Made by a program: the position numbers and the translations under genes. Shown here piece by piece: positions 1 through 10,899 of a stretch of DNA of 64,000 nt. The stretch is from Gnetum montanum. Taxonomy: Eukaryota > Streptophyta > Gnetopsida > Gnetales > Gnetaceae. The notes beneath the pieces were generated by a model. It was not told where the DNA came from and did no database searches. It saw only the letters and a program-made list of their open reading frames with translations. Position 1 is the first letter of the stretch. Every line of letters starts with the position of its first letter. The stretch spans positions 838,612 through 902,611 of the forward strand of contig MNCI01025588.1 in the NCBI GenBank assembly GCA_015680685.1, written 5' to 3'.

Positions 1-378
1 TCCGATGAATTTTCTTTTCTCACTAGAGGTTTGGATATAGAGTCTAATGTTTGGGGGCGATATCAAGATTGCTCCAAAGAATAAGAAAAAGGAGAAGCGC
101 AACCAACTAATGAAGAGTAATCATGGGGATGGGGAGAAGCTTTTGTCTCCCGAGAGGAAAATGAAGGACCTAATGGAGAAGAACAAAGAGGCTCATTTGA
201 AAAAGAAAATGAGAAAAGTGCTGAAGAGAAAGCTCCAGTAGATCAAGATGAGAGCTCCACCAAGCCAGAGAATAACAAAACCGCCTTCATCACATCAGAA
301 ATTTCCCATGAAATAGTTAGAGAGATGAGGATTCCCACTAGGGTAATCCTCACAATTCAGTTTCCATCCCAAGAATAG
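1..378 (+). pseudogene. Decayed acidic coding remnant, function unknown
   Basis: Reading frame 1 runs from the window edge to a TAG at 376-378 and is broken by stops at 82-84 and 118-120. Between the stops it encodes a strongly Glu/Ser/Lys-rich, low-complexity stretch, then a short hydrophobic tail. An open frame that starts at position 47 in another register is Lys-rich and looks like a shadow of this one. I do not recognise the protein. It could be the 3' end of a degraded host gene or of a transposon gag. The start lies outside the window. The remnant shares no visible motif with the Athila-like gag copies elsewhere in the window. Confidence 0.3.
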
Positions 379-3365
379 TTCATGAAGGACTTGATAATGT
401 ATAGTTTGTTATGTACAGTTTGATTTTGATTAGGAATGAGGTTTTTGTCCCATCACACCTTATGTTAAATGAGAATTTTCCTCAAAAAATATTTTTATTC
501 AGCTGTAAAAAGCCAATGAAAATTTTTGTATGTTTCAGCTTGAAATGTGGTTACACAAGTTTCTTTAAGCTTTTAAGGGGGCAGAGATGTTGGCACATTT
601 TAAGCCATTTCATGGAACAGGAGTTTCAGTCTATTTTAAAAGGAAGAAAAAGAGAATAAAAATATATATAAAGATTCATATGAGTTATACGGTGATGAAA
701 CACATATTTTATTCTTTTTTAACCTTATACATTGACCAAAGAGTGCAATATTTTGGCATATTATGCGATGGTTATTGGGAAAGGGTTTAATTCAACCAGT
801 TACGGGCTCAGAAATGGTTTAGCGGTGGTGGTGGATGTGGAAATATACATGGCTTGGTCATACAAGCATATTGATGATAAATATTAACAGAGATAGAATT
901 GGTCCTGATTTTCACGCAGGCCAGGCCAGATTCAAATTGAAACCAATGAACAGAGATACCGATATTTGATCCTAATCCTGTAGCAAGAAGAAGCTATGTA
1001 CGGTGACAAATAATTTCAGAAACAGAGGCACATCTTGTGTTATAATGTGGCATAGTTCAGGCATTGAAGAAATGTTTTCTGGAAGCTGGAAAGATGGTAT
1101 GCTTACTCTGAAAACAACGTTGTGGTTCTTACCAATACAGCAATCAAAAAATGAAATTATGAAAGCTATGCTTGTCGATAAAAAATGTTAAGAACTGCCA
1201 GGGATAACCTCATATTCCACTTGGGAATTTCATCAAATGCTTGCTGCGAAAGGTTCAGTTTCTCTATTTTGACATACTGATAAATGATGAATCTGTAACC
1301 ATAACATTTGTGAACCCCAATTTCGCGGCCAGGGCATGTAACAGTAAGTGGTTTAATAGGTTTTATGAAGTAACAGGTTGCAGAAAAATCCAATAAACGA
1401 AACAGGGCTAAAACATAGGCGGTGGATGCAACACTTGGTAACGGATGTGTGAGTAAGTCTTAAGAAAGGGCATCATTCTTCAACAGTACGTGCTGGAAAC
1501 TGTGTTGTGGACAATGACGCATGGCGGAACCATCATTGACACCGCGAACGTTGTTGCGCTTGTTGTGTTGCTGGTATTTCAGTGCCCTAAGTGCCGCGTT
1601 GGTAGCCATGCTGTGCGGATCAGCAGTGTGGGAAACCAAGCCAGAGGTCCAGATTTTTTTTCTACTGTGCCTGCACCTGTGCCTACGGTTATGGGTGATT
1701 ATAGGTAGAAAATACTGAGTGCTCCCAAGGACAAGGAAGGTGTCTATTCTCTGCTAGAGACAGATGGTGATTGTAGATGCACCCACACTGTTGGCTCTCC
1801 AGCAACTGAACACCACACAACGATGATGCCGGATGCAGCGGCAGAGCCTTCTTCCATGGTGGCGGTTAATAATGTTTTTTTTTGCAGGGTGAGATAATCT
1901 GAAATTATTTACCGGCAGTTCCAGGCCTAGCGCCTTCACATCTGGACCTAGTATTTTAAGCCATCACAACAAATTTTATACGGGGCAAATGAAGATAAAT
2001 TATTGTCTTTTTACTACCACCAATGTCTACTATTGTATTGCCTTTTTACCATCACCTAGTTCATAAAATTACTAGACCCTCAATAGTCATAAAANCACTT
2101 ATCACACTTTTAAAGAAGACACTTGATACATCACACTTTGGAAGGCTACTAGCTAGCACTTGGGCTCTCACTTGGAGACACACTTTGGGTCTTGCGAGAA
2201 GAGCATTTGTAAAGAAGAAAGTGTGAACGATTGCTTGTAAGATGACTCGCTAGAGTAAAGATTTCAGCCTCTTTGTCATAGTCCTGTGAGTTATGTTTTA
2301 TTTTTATTTTGTTTAATTTTTTTAGCTAGTGGTTTAGATAGTATCATTCTTGGCAAGTAATTTTGGGATTTTTAGATTGCTCTTATTGTTCTTGTTGCCT
2401 GATAGAAATTTCTGTTAAAATTTTACCATATAAGCGCTTGTGTTAAAAAGCCTTGAGAGCATTTTAGTAGTAAATTTTATTATTGTGCAACGTATAAGAA
2501 CCGCTATTGGGATTGTTGTAAGAGAGCCTCTGTTGGTAGTCATGCTGTTGAACGATTCAATAGTCAAGAGGGTTCAGAAAATCTTTGGTATTTTGATGGG
2601 ACCAGAATAGCTTCCTTTTATCTTTAAAGTGAATCTTTGTGGTATTTCAATTAGAAATTGTCAAGCCTTTTGAAGGTTCTGTTGAATGCAATTGTTGACA
2701 TCCATTATCTAGCCAAAATGGAGTCTCGTACGTGGTAGTTTACACAACAATTTTTTGGTAGCATAGTAGGATTGTCTTGAAGAAATTGCTTATTTGAGCC
2801 TTGGAAGTTTGAACAATTTGTAGATATTGAATTTGGGATAGCTTTATTGCGAAGTGTTTACTTGTGTCATTTTACCTTGTTTAAATATTTGAGGTCCATG
2901 CAAATCTACTTCATTTTCTATCTATTTCCATTGAATCTTGCTCTATTTCTAGTTTTCTTGTGGAACTATCTCTTTCTCTGGGGAAAATTAGAAGTAGATT
3001 CACAGAGTTGTGCTCAAATGTTTTTACAAAATTTTATTTTTTACAAGTAGGTATTATAAGGACCGCGTAGACTAGGCAATTGAACAAAATAAGAACTCTC
3101 AACAACTCACAGTACTTGGCAAAGTTGGCTGAATCTCTTTAAGATAAGTCATTTGTAGTTTACACACAATGCAATCATTTCATATTTCACAACTGCACGC
3201 TGCAATAGCACACACACATACTCACATTAACTACTGAGTCTATTTGGAGGTATCTAGGCCTTGGTGTTGCCAGAGACCAGCAAGCACCTAAATCCTGTTC
3301 GAGGACACTCGTTGGTGGTCACGTCCCAAACGGTCGTCAACACCATGACATCAAGAAATTGACCA
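379..3365. other. Unclassified intergenic sequence
   Basis: No recognisable gene or repeat domain. Most is AT-rich, but about 1480-1930 is visibly richer in G and C, with several CG dinucleotides. On the minus strand this block gives a short open stretch from an ATG near 1609 that I cannot match to a family. A single N sits at 2095 without a flanking duplication. Near 2460-3060 the sequence has the look of a decayed LTR, but no boundaries, primer site or target duplication could be found. Homology to the Athila-like family begins abruptly at about 3366. Confidence 0.4.
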
Positions 3366-4167
3366 GAAAGAATTGAATCCTCTCAATGGAGGAGGTCTAT
3401 GCCATTCATCAAAAGTTTGCAATGGAAATAAGCACGTGGAAAAATGAGGCCAAGAAACATGAGAAGTTGCAAGAGCACTTACGGGACTAGGTTGGCATGT
3501 ATAAGCAAATTAATGAAAAGGAAATATAGATGGAAAAAGCCCATATTGGATCCATATCAATGCAAAATCTTGATTGGTAGCCCATCCTGGATAGTTATGC
3601 ACTGGTCCACCAAGTAAAAGTCAAGAATAAAGACTTGCAGATTAAACACTTAAAGGAATACATGGCATTGGCTAACCTTAGATATGCCAACCTTGCCATG
3701 TTGATAGTATGTCAACTTAGAAATGAATTATAGTAGCAAGTAGTGACCACCTATGCATCATATGAAAAAAATTTTGTAGATAGAAAAAATGCTTTATAGA
3801 AACTTCATGTAGCAAACTTAGAATTGGAGGTGATTAAGGCTTGCTACCATGGAAAAAAAGATGTAGAATTAGACCTAGCTAAGAGATTAATAGCTAACTA
3901 GGAATTGAAAGAAAAGGCTAGGGCCTTTGAGGAAGAATGAAAATAATTTATGGCCTGGTACATGAAGGCCAATAAAATGTTTTTACAACTACTGTGCCCA
4001 TGCGATGTATTAGCTCTAGCACACAGAGGTTCAGTAGCCTAGATAGTACATGACCATGAATGGAGGAAGAAATGTTGCAGGTGCTCTTAAACCACTACAA
4101 ATTCCAGAAGCTTGGTGACAAAGGGAATTGACCAATGGAAGAGCCACCACCCCCATGAACTACATGA
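3366..4167 (+). pseudogene. ORF3 C-terminal remnant (element 0)
   Basis: This is the C-terminal third of the extra 3' ORF found in elements 2 and 3. It contains the conserved LKEYMALANL block (near 3650), followed by a helix-rich, Lys/Glu-rich segment, an AWYMKAN block near 3952 and a short Pro-rich end at 4144-4155. The equivalent of the normal stop is the TGA at 4165-4167; an earlier TGA at 4156 replaces a sense codon of element 2. Several in-frame stops show it is dead. The composition suggests a coiled coil. The N-terminal two thirds are missing. Confidence 0.75.
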
Positions 4168-4326
4168 GCTTCCCCAATTTTGTGTCTTGTAATGTTGTGT
4201 CCAAATTTTTGTAAAGCACCACTTCAGCATGTAAGAGTTAATTTATGTACTTAGTTAAGTCAGTCAATAATCCCATACCTTCCCAATATTTTGTAAAGAA
4301 CTTGTTTCTTATTTTATTTAACTCAA
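3366..4326 (+). mobile_element. Element 0: 3' end of an old Athila-like retrotransposon
   Basis: This stretch matches the end of ORF3 and the sequence that follows it in element 3 (49800-50834) and, inverted, in element 2 (20509-21500). The left end is truncated: homology stops near 3366. The right end stops at 4326, where element 1 begins in the opposite direction. The lost continuation (about 30 bp before the LTR) is expected after the far end of element 1, and the plus-strand LTR at 14261-15141 is the matching 3' LTR. Element 1 therefore inserted just upstream of the 3' LTR of element 0. The 5 bp left of element 1 are CTCAA; the right-hand copy is lost at the N at 14260. Confidence 0.8.
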
Positions 4327-5194
4327 TGATGAGTGGTGAGGTACCTCTACACCCAACCATATGAATCACTAAGGCGTTACACACGATCCAGTTGAATTAC
4401 ATAGATTTATAGTTATCTAATGCACTAGCTCTTCTGGGAAGTGAAATGTGTGTTGAGAATGTTTGTTGTCTTTCTAACTACACTTGTGAAGTTCAAGGGT
4501 ATGGTTTAAGTGTATTTGAGGTATATGATATTTATCGTTTTATGTTTTATAGATGTAATCATCTACTATAAGAGTAAAAGGTAAATTAATTGAAGATCTA
4601 ATTCATCTACTGCCTAGTTAGCCTAACACAAGTAACCACCCCACTTTCTCGGACACATCCTAAACACATATAGCACCACTAGGCTACCAAATGTTAAGCA
4701 TTGATAGGTTACTAAGTACTATATAAATGCTCGAAGTCGTTGTGCTTGCATTCATTAACTGCTAGAAATAAATCGCTTAATTCAAATGCATTAAAGTAAA
4801 GAGAAAAAAAGAAAAATGCATTAAAGAAAATCTTAATCTATTCTTAGTGCTACAAGGATTGTCAAAAGAGTTTGTTTTATTCCCATCACACTGCTATGCT
4901 CAGGTACATTAATGCTCAAACAAAGAATCGTACACACTTAGACTCCTTTTGCAGGCACTTAGAAAATATTCTAACTCTAAGGAAAGGAAATGGAAAGAGC
5001 TTCACTACTCTTCTTGAAAACTAAATTGAAAATTGACTCAAAACAAGAGCTAAGGCACAATATTTATAGAACCAGGGTAGATGCTCTGACATCACTTACA
5101 TGACGTTGCACCAAGACCCCAACGTCGTGTATGCGATGTTACAGCTCCAACATTGTGTACTTGACATCAGGGCCAACATAAATGTAGTTCTTCA
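4327..5194 (-). repeat. 3' LTR of element 1
   Basis: About 868 bp. On the minus strand it begins TGAAGA at 5194 and ends TCATCA at 4332-4327. It contains a TATA-like box (TATAAATA type, near 5063-5074), preceded by imperfect repeats of GATGTC/CAACGTC type that form the U3. The left 565 bp align well to 13693-14259, the remains of the 5' LTR. The LTR of every Athila-like element in this window ends in TCATCA and most begin TGATGA. Confidence 0.85.
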
Positions 5195-7400
5195 TGCCCT
5201 CATGATTGAATGAAAACTCGTCTTTGAATGTAGAAGAGGAGGAACAAGTTCTTTACAACATAACATATTGGGTAGGTATGGGATTATTGACTAACATTAC
5301 ACACTGACTTAGATGGAATAGACAAACATTGAGTGTCCAAGTGTGGGGAATTATAATATTTTTACAACATTGGATGTTCATGATAAGAGAGGTGAACACC
5401 CTAAATGACATTGACATCCAACACCTCTTTAGCAATAGAAGAATGTGTGTGAGAGAGAAAAGAGATCTAATGATCATGAATGATCCTCATTTTGTGGTTC
5501 AGTTGCATCATCCTTGGTAAAGATAGTCCTGCTTCCAATCCATGCTTCCCATTGTAGTCACAAAAAAATCATGAATTAGTATGCAATGTGTAACACATAA
5601 TTGTTAAATGCCTTGTCTCGTTGGTGGTTACACTTAGCTAAGTTGTAATTATGGTTGATTGGTTTCTTTAGTAGTGTTAGCAAGAAGGCTAACAAATAGG
5701 GTAAAATAGACAAGTGGTCCATTAAATCGAAAAGTGTTTAACACAATGAAATATTTGAAGAGGGTATAAGAATTCAAAACAAGAAAAAGGAAAGTTTATT
5801 GAAAACTATTGTGAAGATGTATATAATTGGATGTCATTGATGGGGTAAACAAAAAGAATTTGATTGTAAGAGTGTCTAAGGATAAAGAACTTAACTAACC
5901 CAACCAAAAGATATGCAAGTGGGTCCTTCCCAAAGCAAGCATAGGCCTCTTATGCCCTTGCATAACTTCAAGCCAAAGAGTTTGTAGGCTCTGTGGATGA
6001 TTAATGGTCATAGAAGGTTAAGTACAAAAGCCCAAAAGTAACTAAATAAGAATCCCAACACATCAAACTAGGACATCGAATCAAAACATGAAACTAGTAG
6101 TGAGGTGAGACATGAAAAGCATAGATGGAAGAGAGAGAGAGAGGAATGAAGTTCCTAATTATAGTCACATGAAGTTCCTTGTGGATTTTGTGGTTAAATA
6201 ACTTGATAGGATCCATCCTTAGTCCAGACCAAAACCAACCATGTTTAGTGAAGTTTGCATTGACATTTTAAGACCAATCCATCCCTTGAAGCACAAGAGT
6301 GCTCCCACAAAACAACCATTGTTCCAAATTAGAGAAGAAGTAGGAAGTAAGGAAGGGCCTTAGTTAGAGGAGACTAGTCCCATAACTAGTGCTTGTATCC
6401 AATTTATTTGGTCTAAGGGGTGTGCTTTGAATTCTCATTATTGTTTTTTTTTCTATTTTTTCATTTTTTTCTTTTAAAATGGAAACCACACCCTGCAAAG
6501 GCACATGCATTTATTTTGTCCAAGGGGTGTGCTTTGAATCCTCATCTTTTTTTCTCTTCTTGATGAGAATCACACTATGCAAGGATGTATGCATTTATTT
6601 TGTCTAAGGGGTGTGCTTTGAATTCTCATCATTTTTTTGATGAGAACCACACCATGTAAGGACTTATTCAACTTCCTTTTATTGGATGACATGAAATGGT
6701 AAGAAATTCATGAAAACACACATGAACCCAGGAAAATAGAAAAGCACAAAGAATACTAAATCCTCTTGAAGCCACACCTTGTTCAAACCTTTGTATCCTT
6801 CCTAATTCTGGAAACTACCAAAGCTACAAATTTATTAGAGTTTTATTAATGAAAAAGGGACTACACATTTACAAAACAAGGAAAACCATAAAATTTGTTG
6901 ATGGGTGGATGCTATGGACTCATTGTCTGTTACATGAAAATAAACCATGTCTTAATTATTCGTAACAAAATTCAAAGCTAGAAACTAGACACTAACAATC
7001 AAATTACAAAAATAGTACATACCACCATCAAGTAACGCATTACCATTATACTTGACACTTATTAACAAAAAGTTAGAAAATCACACCAAATAAAATAAAA
7101 AAAAATATAAAAGAAAGTGTAGAATATTCAAGAAATATCAAATGTATTAATGATAGTGTAAAACAAAAATTAGAAATATTAATACCATGAAAACAAAAAG
7201 ACGTAAAATAAAGAATGTGTAAAAAAAATTGTAAAACAAAAAGAATTAAAAAATTGAAGAGTTGCTCATATGGTTAACATGGTTGGTCATCTTCCCCATG
7301 ACTAAGTTGGAAGGAGGAGATTCGAAATATGGAGTGTGGTTGTCCATCTGATGAGGTACTTGTTGTGTTAGTTGGCATATGCTCATGGAAAGGTTTGAGT
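5195..7400 (-). other. Element 1 spacer between integrase and 3' LTR
   Basis: Non-coding. The part 5880-6900 is shared with elements 2 (about 31850-32760) and 3 (about 46100-47060), so it is an inherited spacer between pol and ORF3. Segment 5200-5340 matches the sequence downstream of ORF3 in elements 2 and 3. Between these, about 5340-5880, I see no ORF3. This is therefore an ORF3 deletion or an ORF3-less lineage. Confidence 0.65.
6407..6662 (-). repeat. Three-unit tandem repeat in element 1 spacer
   Basis: The 18-mer AAGGGGTGTGCTTTGAAT (or a one-base variant) occurs at 6415, 6522 and 6607 on the plus strand. Each copy is followed by a T-rich tract and a block like GATGAGAACCACACCATG. The units are about 106, 84 and 65 bp. 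Element 3 has one corresponding copy, near 46470-46510, so the expansion is specific to this copy or its source. Confidence 0.8.
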
Positions 7401-7409
7401 TGTTGAATG

Positions 7410-8530
7410 TTGACTAGCTATTTTTTGTTTGGGCTCTTAGGTTTATAGATCATCATGGCCCCAAAAGGAAAAGTCTTGTAAATAATGTAAGATCCTCCAC
7501 ACAATGTTTGGAACTTAGTTTGTTGAGGTATGTGTGTGGGATTCCAGTAAAGAACCTTGTCTCCTGGTTGAAATTCGACTCTTCTAATTTTTAGTCATGA
7601 TACTTTTTGTTATAGGCCTTGTGTAACTCATTAGATGATAGGGCCACTAATCAGTTGTCATCTAGCAGGTTAAGATTCATTAGTCTTGCTTTTTGGGCTA
7701 GACTTAAGTTAAGGTTAAGGTCACAAGCTATTGAAAGTATATGGAGCTCAGATTGAATGGGAAGTGTTGGTAATTTTCTATGTATAGGCTCATAGGGAGA
7801 ATAGCCTATAAGAATTTTCCAAGTTGAGTAGTAGGCCCAAAGGGCATCATTTAGTTTTGTGATCCAATGCTTCCTATACTTGATAGTAGTTCTTGTTAGT
7901 ATCCTTGTGATTTCCCTATTGGTAACCTTCGCTTGACCATTATCTTGGGGATGGTAAGGTGTTGTGAGTTTGTGTTCAACCCCCAAGTGTTACATGAGCT
8001 TCTGAAAAGTAGTGCCTATAAAGTAAGTTTCATTGTTAGAAATTAATGCACATGGCACACCAAACCTATTTACAACATTTTGTTGTATAAACTAAGTAGC
8101 AGTTGAAGATGTATAGTTAATGACGATTGTTGCTTCTACCCACTTCATATAATAGTTTATAGCAACTATGATGTATGCCTTTTCATTTGACGTGGATGTG
8201 ATGGGACCCATGAAGTCAATGCCCTAGATGTCGAATGGTTCTAGTGGTTGAGTCCATTGTTGAGGTCCCTCCATTCAATTAGTCATTCCACCATTTCATT
8301 GGCATTGTTCACAAGAGCAGATGTAATGGTGAGCATTCTAGAAGAGTGTTGGCCATAGTACCCTACTATTAGGATTTTAATGGCTATGCATCTTCCAGCA
8401 TAGTGTCTTCCATAAGGACCTTCATGAGTGTCTTGGAGAATGTGTAGTTGATCAACGTCAAGAACACACTAATGAACTAGGCCATATGTGCACACCTTGT
8501 AGAGGTGTTCATTGATTTCTATGAAGTACT
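7410..8530 (-). pseudogene. Integrase domain, element 1 (decayed)
   Basis: Retroviral-type integrase, which joins element cDNA to chromosomal DNA. In order: an N-terminal zinc-binding region (DTHEGPYGRHYAGR, then CEQCQ, matching an HHCC finger), the first catalytic Asp in GIDFMGP (near 8200), then ISNN where the second catalytic Asp is expected (Asp replaced by Asn, near 8037), then YHPQDNGQAKVTNRE with the catalytic Glu replaced or shifted, and the Athila-style segment KLNDALWAY. The C-terminal region continues to about 7440 with a GDKVLYWNP-like block in another frame. Stops and frameshifts break it; the longest intact part is 7651-7986. Confidence 0.85.
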
Positions 8531-8754
8531 TTACTTGGTGAAGAAACTACTATTTCTTCTGGTAGTCCAACCATTGTGGCATCTTCTAAGTAAGAAGATA
8601 GGTGAAAATGTTATCATACCATTTTGGTTCATTGGGCATTTGTTTAGTTACAACCCCAACAAAGGGGAGTTCATTAGGAAATGTATTAGATAATGGACTT
8701 TTTCCCTCTTTATTATCCCATTGCAACTGAGACAAGTGATCAGTGAACACATTC

Positions 8755-9075
8755 TCATTGCCCTTTCAATCTACCATTATAAGATAGAATTCCTACAAGA
8801 TCACTAGCCATCATATGACATATGACATGGGGGTTCACTATTGGCTTGTTCATTAGGAAGTGGATGGCACTATGTTCTATGTGCACAAACACCTTGTATC
8901 CAAGCACATAATGCCTAAATTTCTCTAGAGTAAACACCACTGTCATCAATTCTTTCTCTGTAGTGGTGTATTTTAGTTGTGCATCCACAATGCTTTAGCT
9001 AGCACAGTGGGTGTAATATGGACATTTCTTATCGTTTAACTACATCAACATTTCTCCCAAGGCATAATTTGATGT
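8755..9075 (-). pseudogene. RNase H domain, element 1 (decayed)
   Basis: Gypsy-type RNase H, which removes the RNA strand during reverse transcription. Visible motifs: MDTSNYALG (the expected first catalytic Asp is kept), YTTTEKELMTVVFTLEKFRHY (Glu of the active site), and HIEHSAIHFL, where the usual Asp of the TDH motif is Glu. It follows RT directly and in the same orientation, as expected in a gypsy polyprotein. A stop separates MDTSNYALG from the 8755-8988 open part. Confidence 0.85.
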
Positions 9076-9990
9076 GTCCATCATAATGTGAAATGGCTTA
9101 GACTAATTGGGTGCTTGTAGGATTGGAGTTTTGACAATCTTCTCTTTCAGTTGCTAGAATGCTTTCTCACATTCCATGATCCAAACAAAAGGAGCATCTT
9201 TCTTTGTTAGATAGACCATCGATTTTGCAATCTTAGAGAAATTCTCTATAAATCATCGGTAGTAGCTGGTATGTCCAAGGAATGATCAAAAATCTTTAAC
9301 TATTTATGGTTGGTAGGTTATTCCTTGGATGACCTATATTTTCTTAGGGTCTACATAAATTCCTACTTGTGAGATTCTATGCCCCAGTACAATGCCCTCT
9401 TGGATCATGAGATGACTTTTCTGTCAATTGAGTTGCAAGTTAGTTTTGCCACATCATTTCAACACTTGCTCAAGGTGGTCTACGACTTTCTCAAATGTAG
9501 CTTCATAGGTGGAGAAGTCATCCATGAAGACTTCCACATCACTACCAATTTGTTGTTGAAAAATGCTCAAGATCAGGCATTGGAATGTGGTAGGGGTATT
9601 GCATACACTAAACAACATCTTACAATATGCAAAATTCCCCTAGGGACTCATGAATGTTATTTTTTCTTGGTCTTCTGGTGCAATTTCAATTTGGCTATAG
9701 CCACTATAACCATCTAGAAAATTGTAGTAGCAATGCCCAGATATTGTGTTGAGCACTTGGTCAAAAAATGGCAATAAAAAGTGATTCTTAAATGTTGCCA
9801 TATTTAGTAGCCTAAAATCGATATAGACTTGCCACTTGCCACCTTTCTTTGGTACAATGACAAGTGGGCTAACCCACTTGCTATCCACAATGGAATAGAT
9901 GAACCCCACCTTGAGGAGCTGTTTGATTTCCTCCTTGATGATCTGCTTCAATTTGGGGTTCAAATGCCTCTATGGCTATTATTTTGACTT
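9076..9990 (-). pseudogene. Reverse transcriptase domain, element 1 (decayed)
   Basis: Copies element RNA to DNA. The open stretch 9640-9963 carries the Athila-group signature: VSPLVIVPKKGGKW, YIDFRLLN, a pair of DQVL and DGYSGYSQI blocks, and IAPEDQEK. After a frame break the catalytic box is read as VFMDDFSTY, with FMDD at 9517-9528, so both catalytic aspartates survive. Downstream blocks GHRIS and SFLGHTSYY (RT thumb and connection) follow. The two parts are in different frames, with extra stops, so the enzyme cannot be made. Confidence 0.9.
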
Positions 9991-10395
9991 CATGGTTGGA
10001 TCAATTTAAATGTGATGTTGGCATATCCTAGGATAAATCCCTATGAGTTCAGGATATGACTAAGAAAAAGTTGCTGACAATATTTTAACTACTTTCAATA
10101 GCATCTTCTTTTTTTCTGGAGCAAGTTTTGCATTGATTATAACCAACTTCCCATTCCTCAAAAATACATATTCCATTCTAGCAGATTGCATTTTCAGCTC
10201 AATGGGCTCTTGTTTGAATTTTTCAAGAATTTCCAACTCTCCCTAGTGAGTATCATCATTTGTATCATTAGAGAGTTGGTAATGAACTTTCTCAAGTTCA
10301 TCTATGCTTATAACATATGCACATGTTAGGCTCTTAGTTGGTTCCATGCAAAGGGTGCTACTTTTTGAATTAGCGATCAGCCATTGGGTGCCTTC

Positions 10396-10880
10396 CTATT
10401 TTGTGGCTACTGCATATAGAAACCTTTGAGTTTCTACTTTTAGTGCACACTGTTTGCATACAAACATAGATGCTTGCTTGATGGTCCAAAGTTTCTGCAC
10501 ACAATTGCACCCTGTGTCACTATACGTGATGCATGGAACTCTCTTCTTCTTGATCTTTCCAAATGCATTTTCTTTAGATATCTCTAGGGAAAGATCTCTG
10601 ATGCCCATTCTTGCATCGATGGTGCTCAGCCATGCCCTTCCCATTATGATTTGGAAATCCCCTTTGCAATTCTCCACTTTGATTACTAAGAAGTCGACAA
10701 GATAAGACCACCCATAGATAGTGGTTACAATGCCTTCTACTAGTCCTAATGAAATAGTGATAGACTGGTTTAACAATTCTAATTTGATGTTGCTCTTCTT
10801 GAGAGGAGGTAGGCTCTAGGAAATGTACATATCATAAGAAATCAAATAACAGCAAAACCTGAATCAAGAAGAGACTCACA
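10396..10880 (-). pseudogene. Aspartic protease domain, element 1 (decayed)
   Basis: Retropepsin-type protease that would cleave the gag-pol polyprotein. The active-site triad Asp-Ser-Gly is intact at 10857-10865 in a LLDSGFAVI context. The flap and C-terminal region is in another frame: SLGLVEGIVTTIYGWSYLVDF, then IIMGRAWLSTIDA, corresponding to the ILGRPFLA motif of Athila proteases. The open part 10396-10776 ends in a Cys-containing linker toward RT. The equivalent region of element 3 is 43050-43540. Confidence 0.8.
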
Positions 10881-10899
10881 CAGTTTGTTCCCAGCAATC

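Noticed and set aside
2460-3060. Possible decayed LTR or pararetrovirus fragment
   Set aside because: No ends, primer site, polymerase motif or second copy found.
9379-9717. 112-codon plus-strand frame
   Set aside because: Antisense to the reverse transcriptase of element 1, including its FMDD box.
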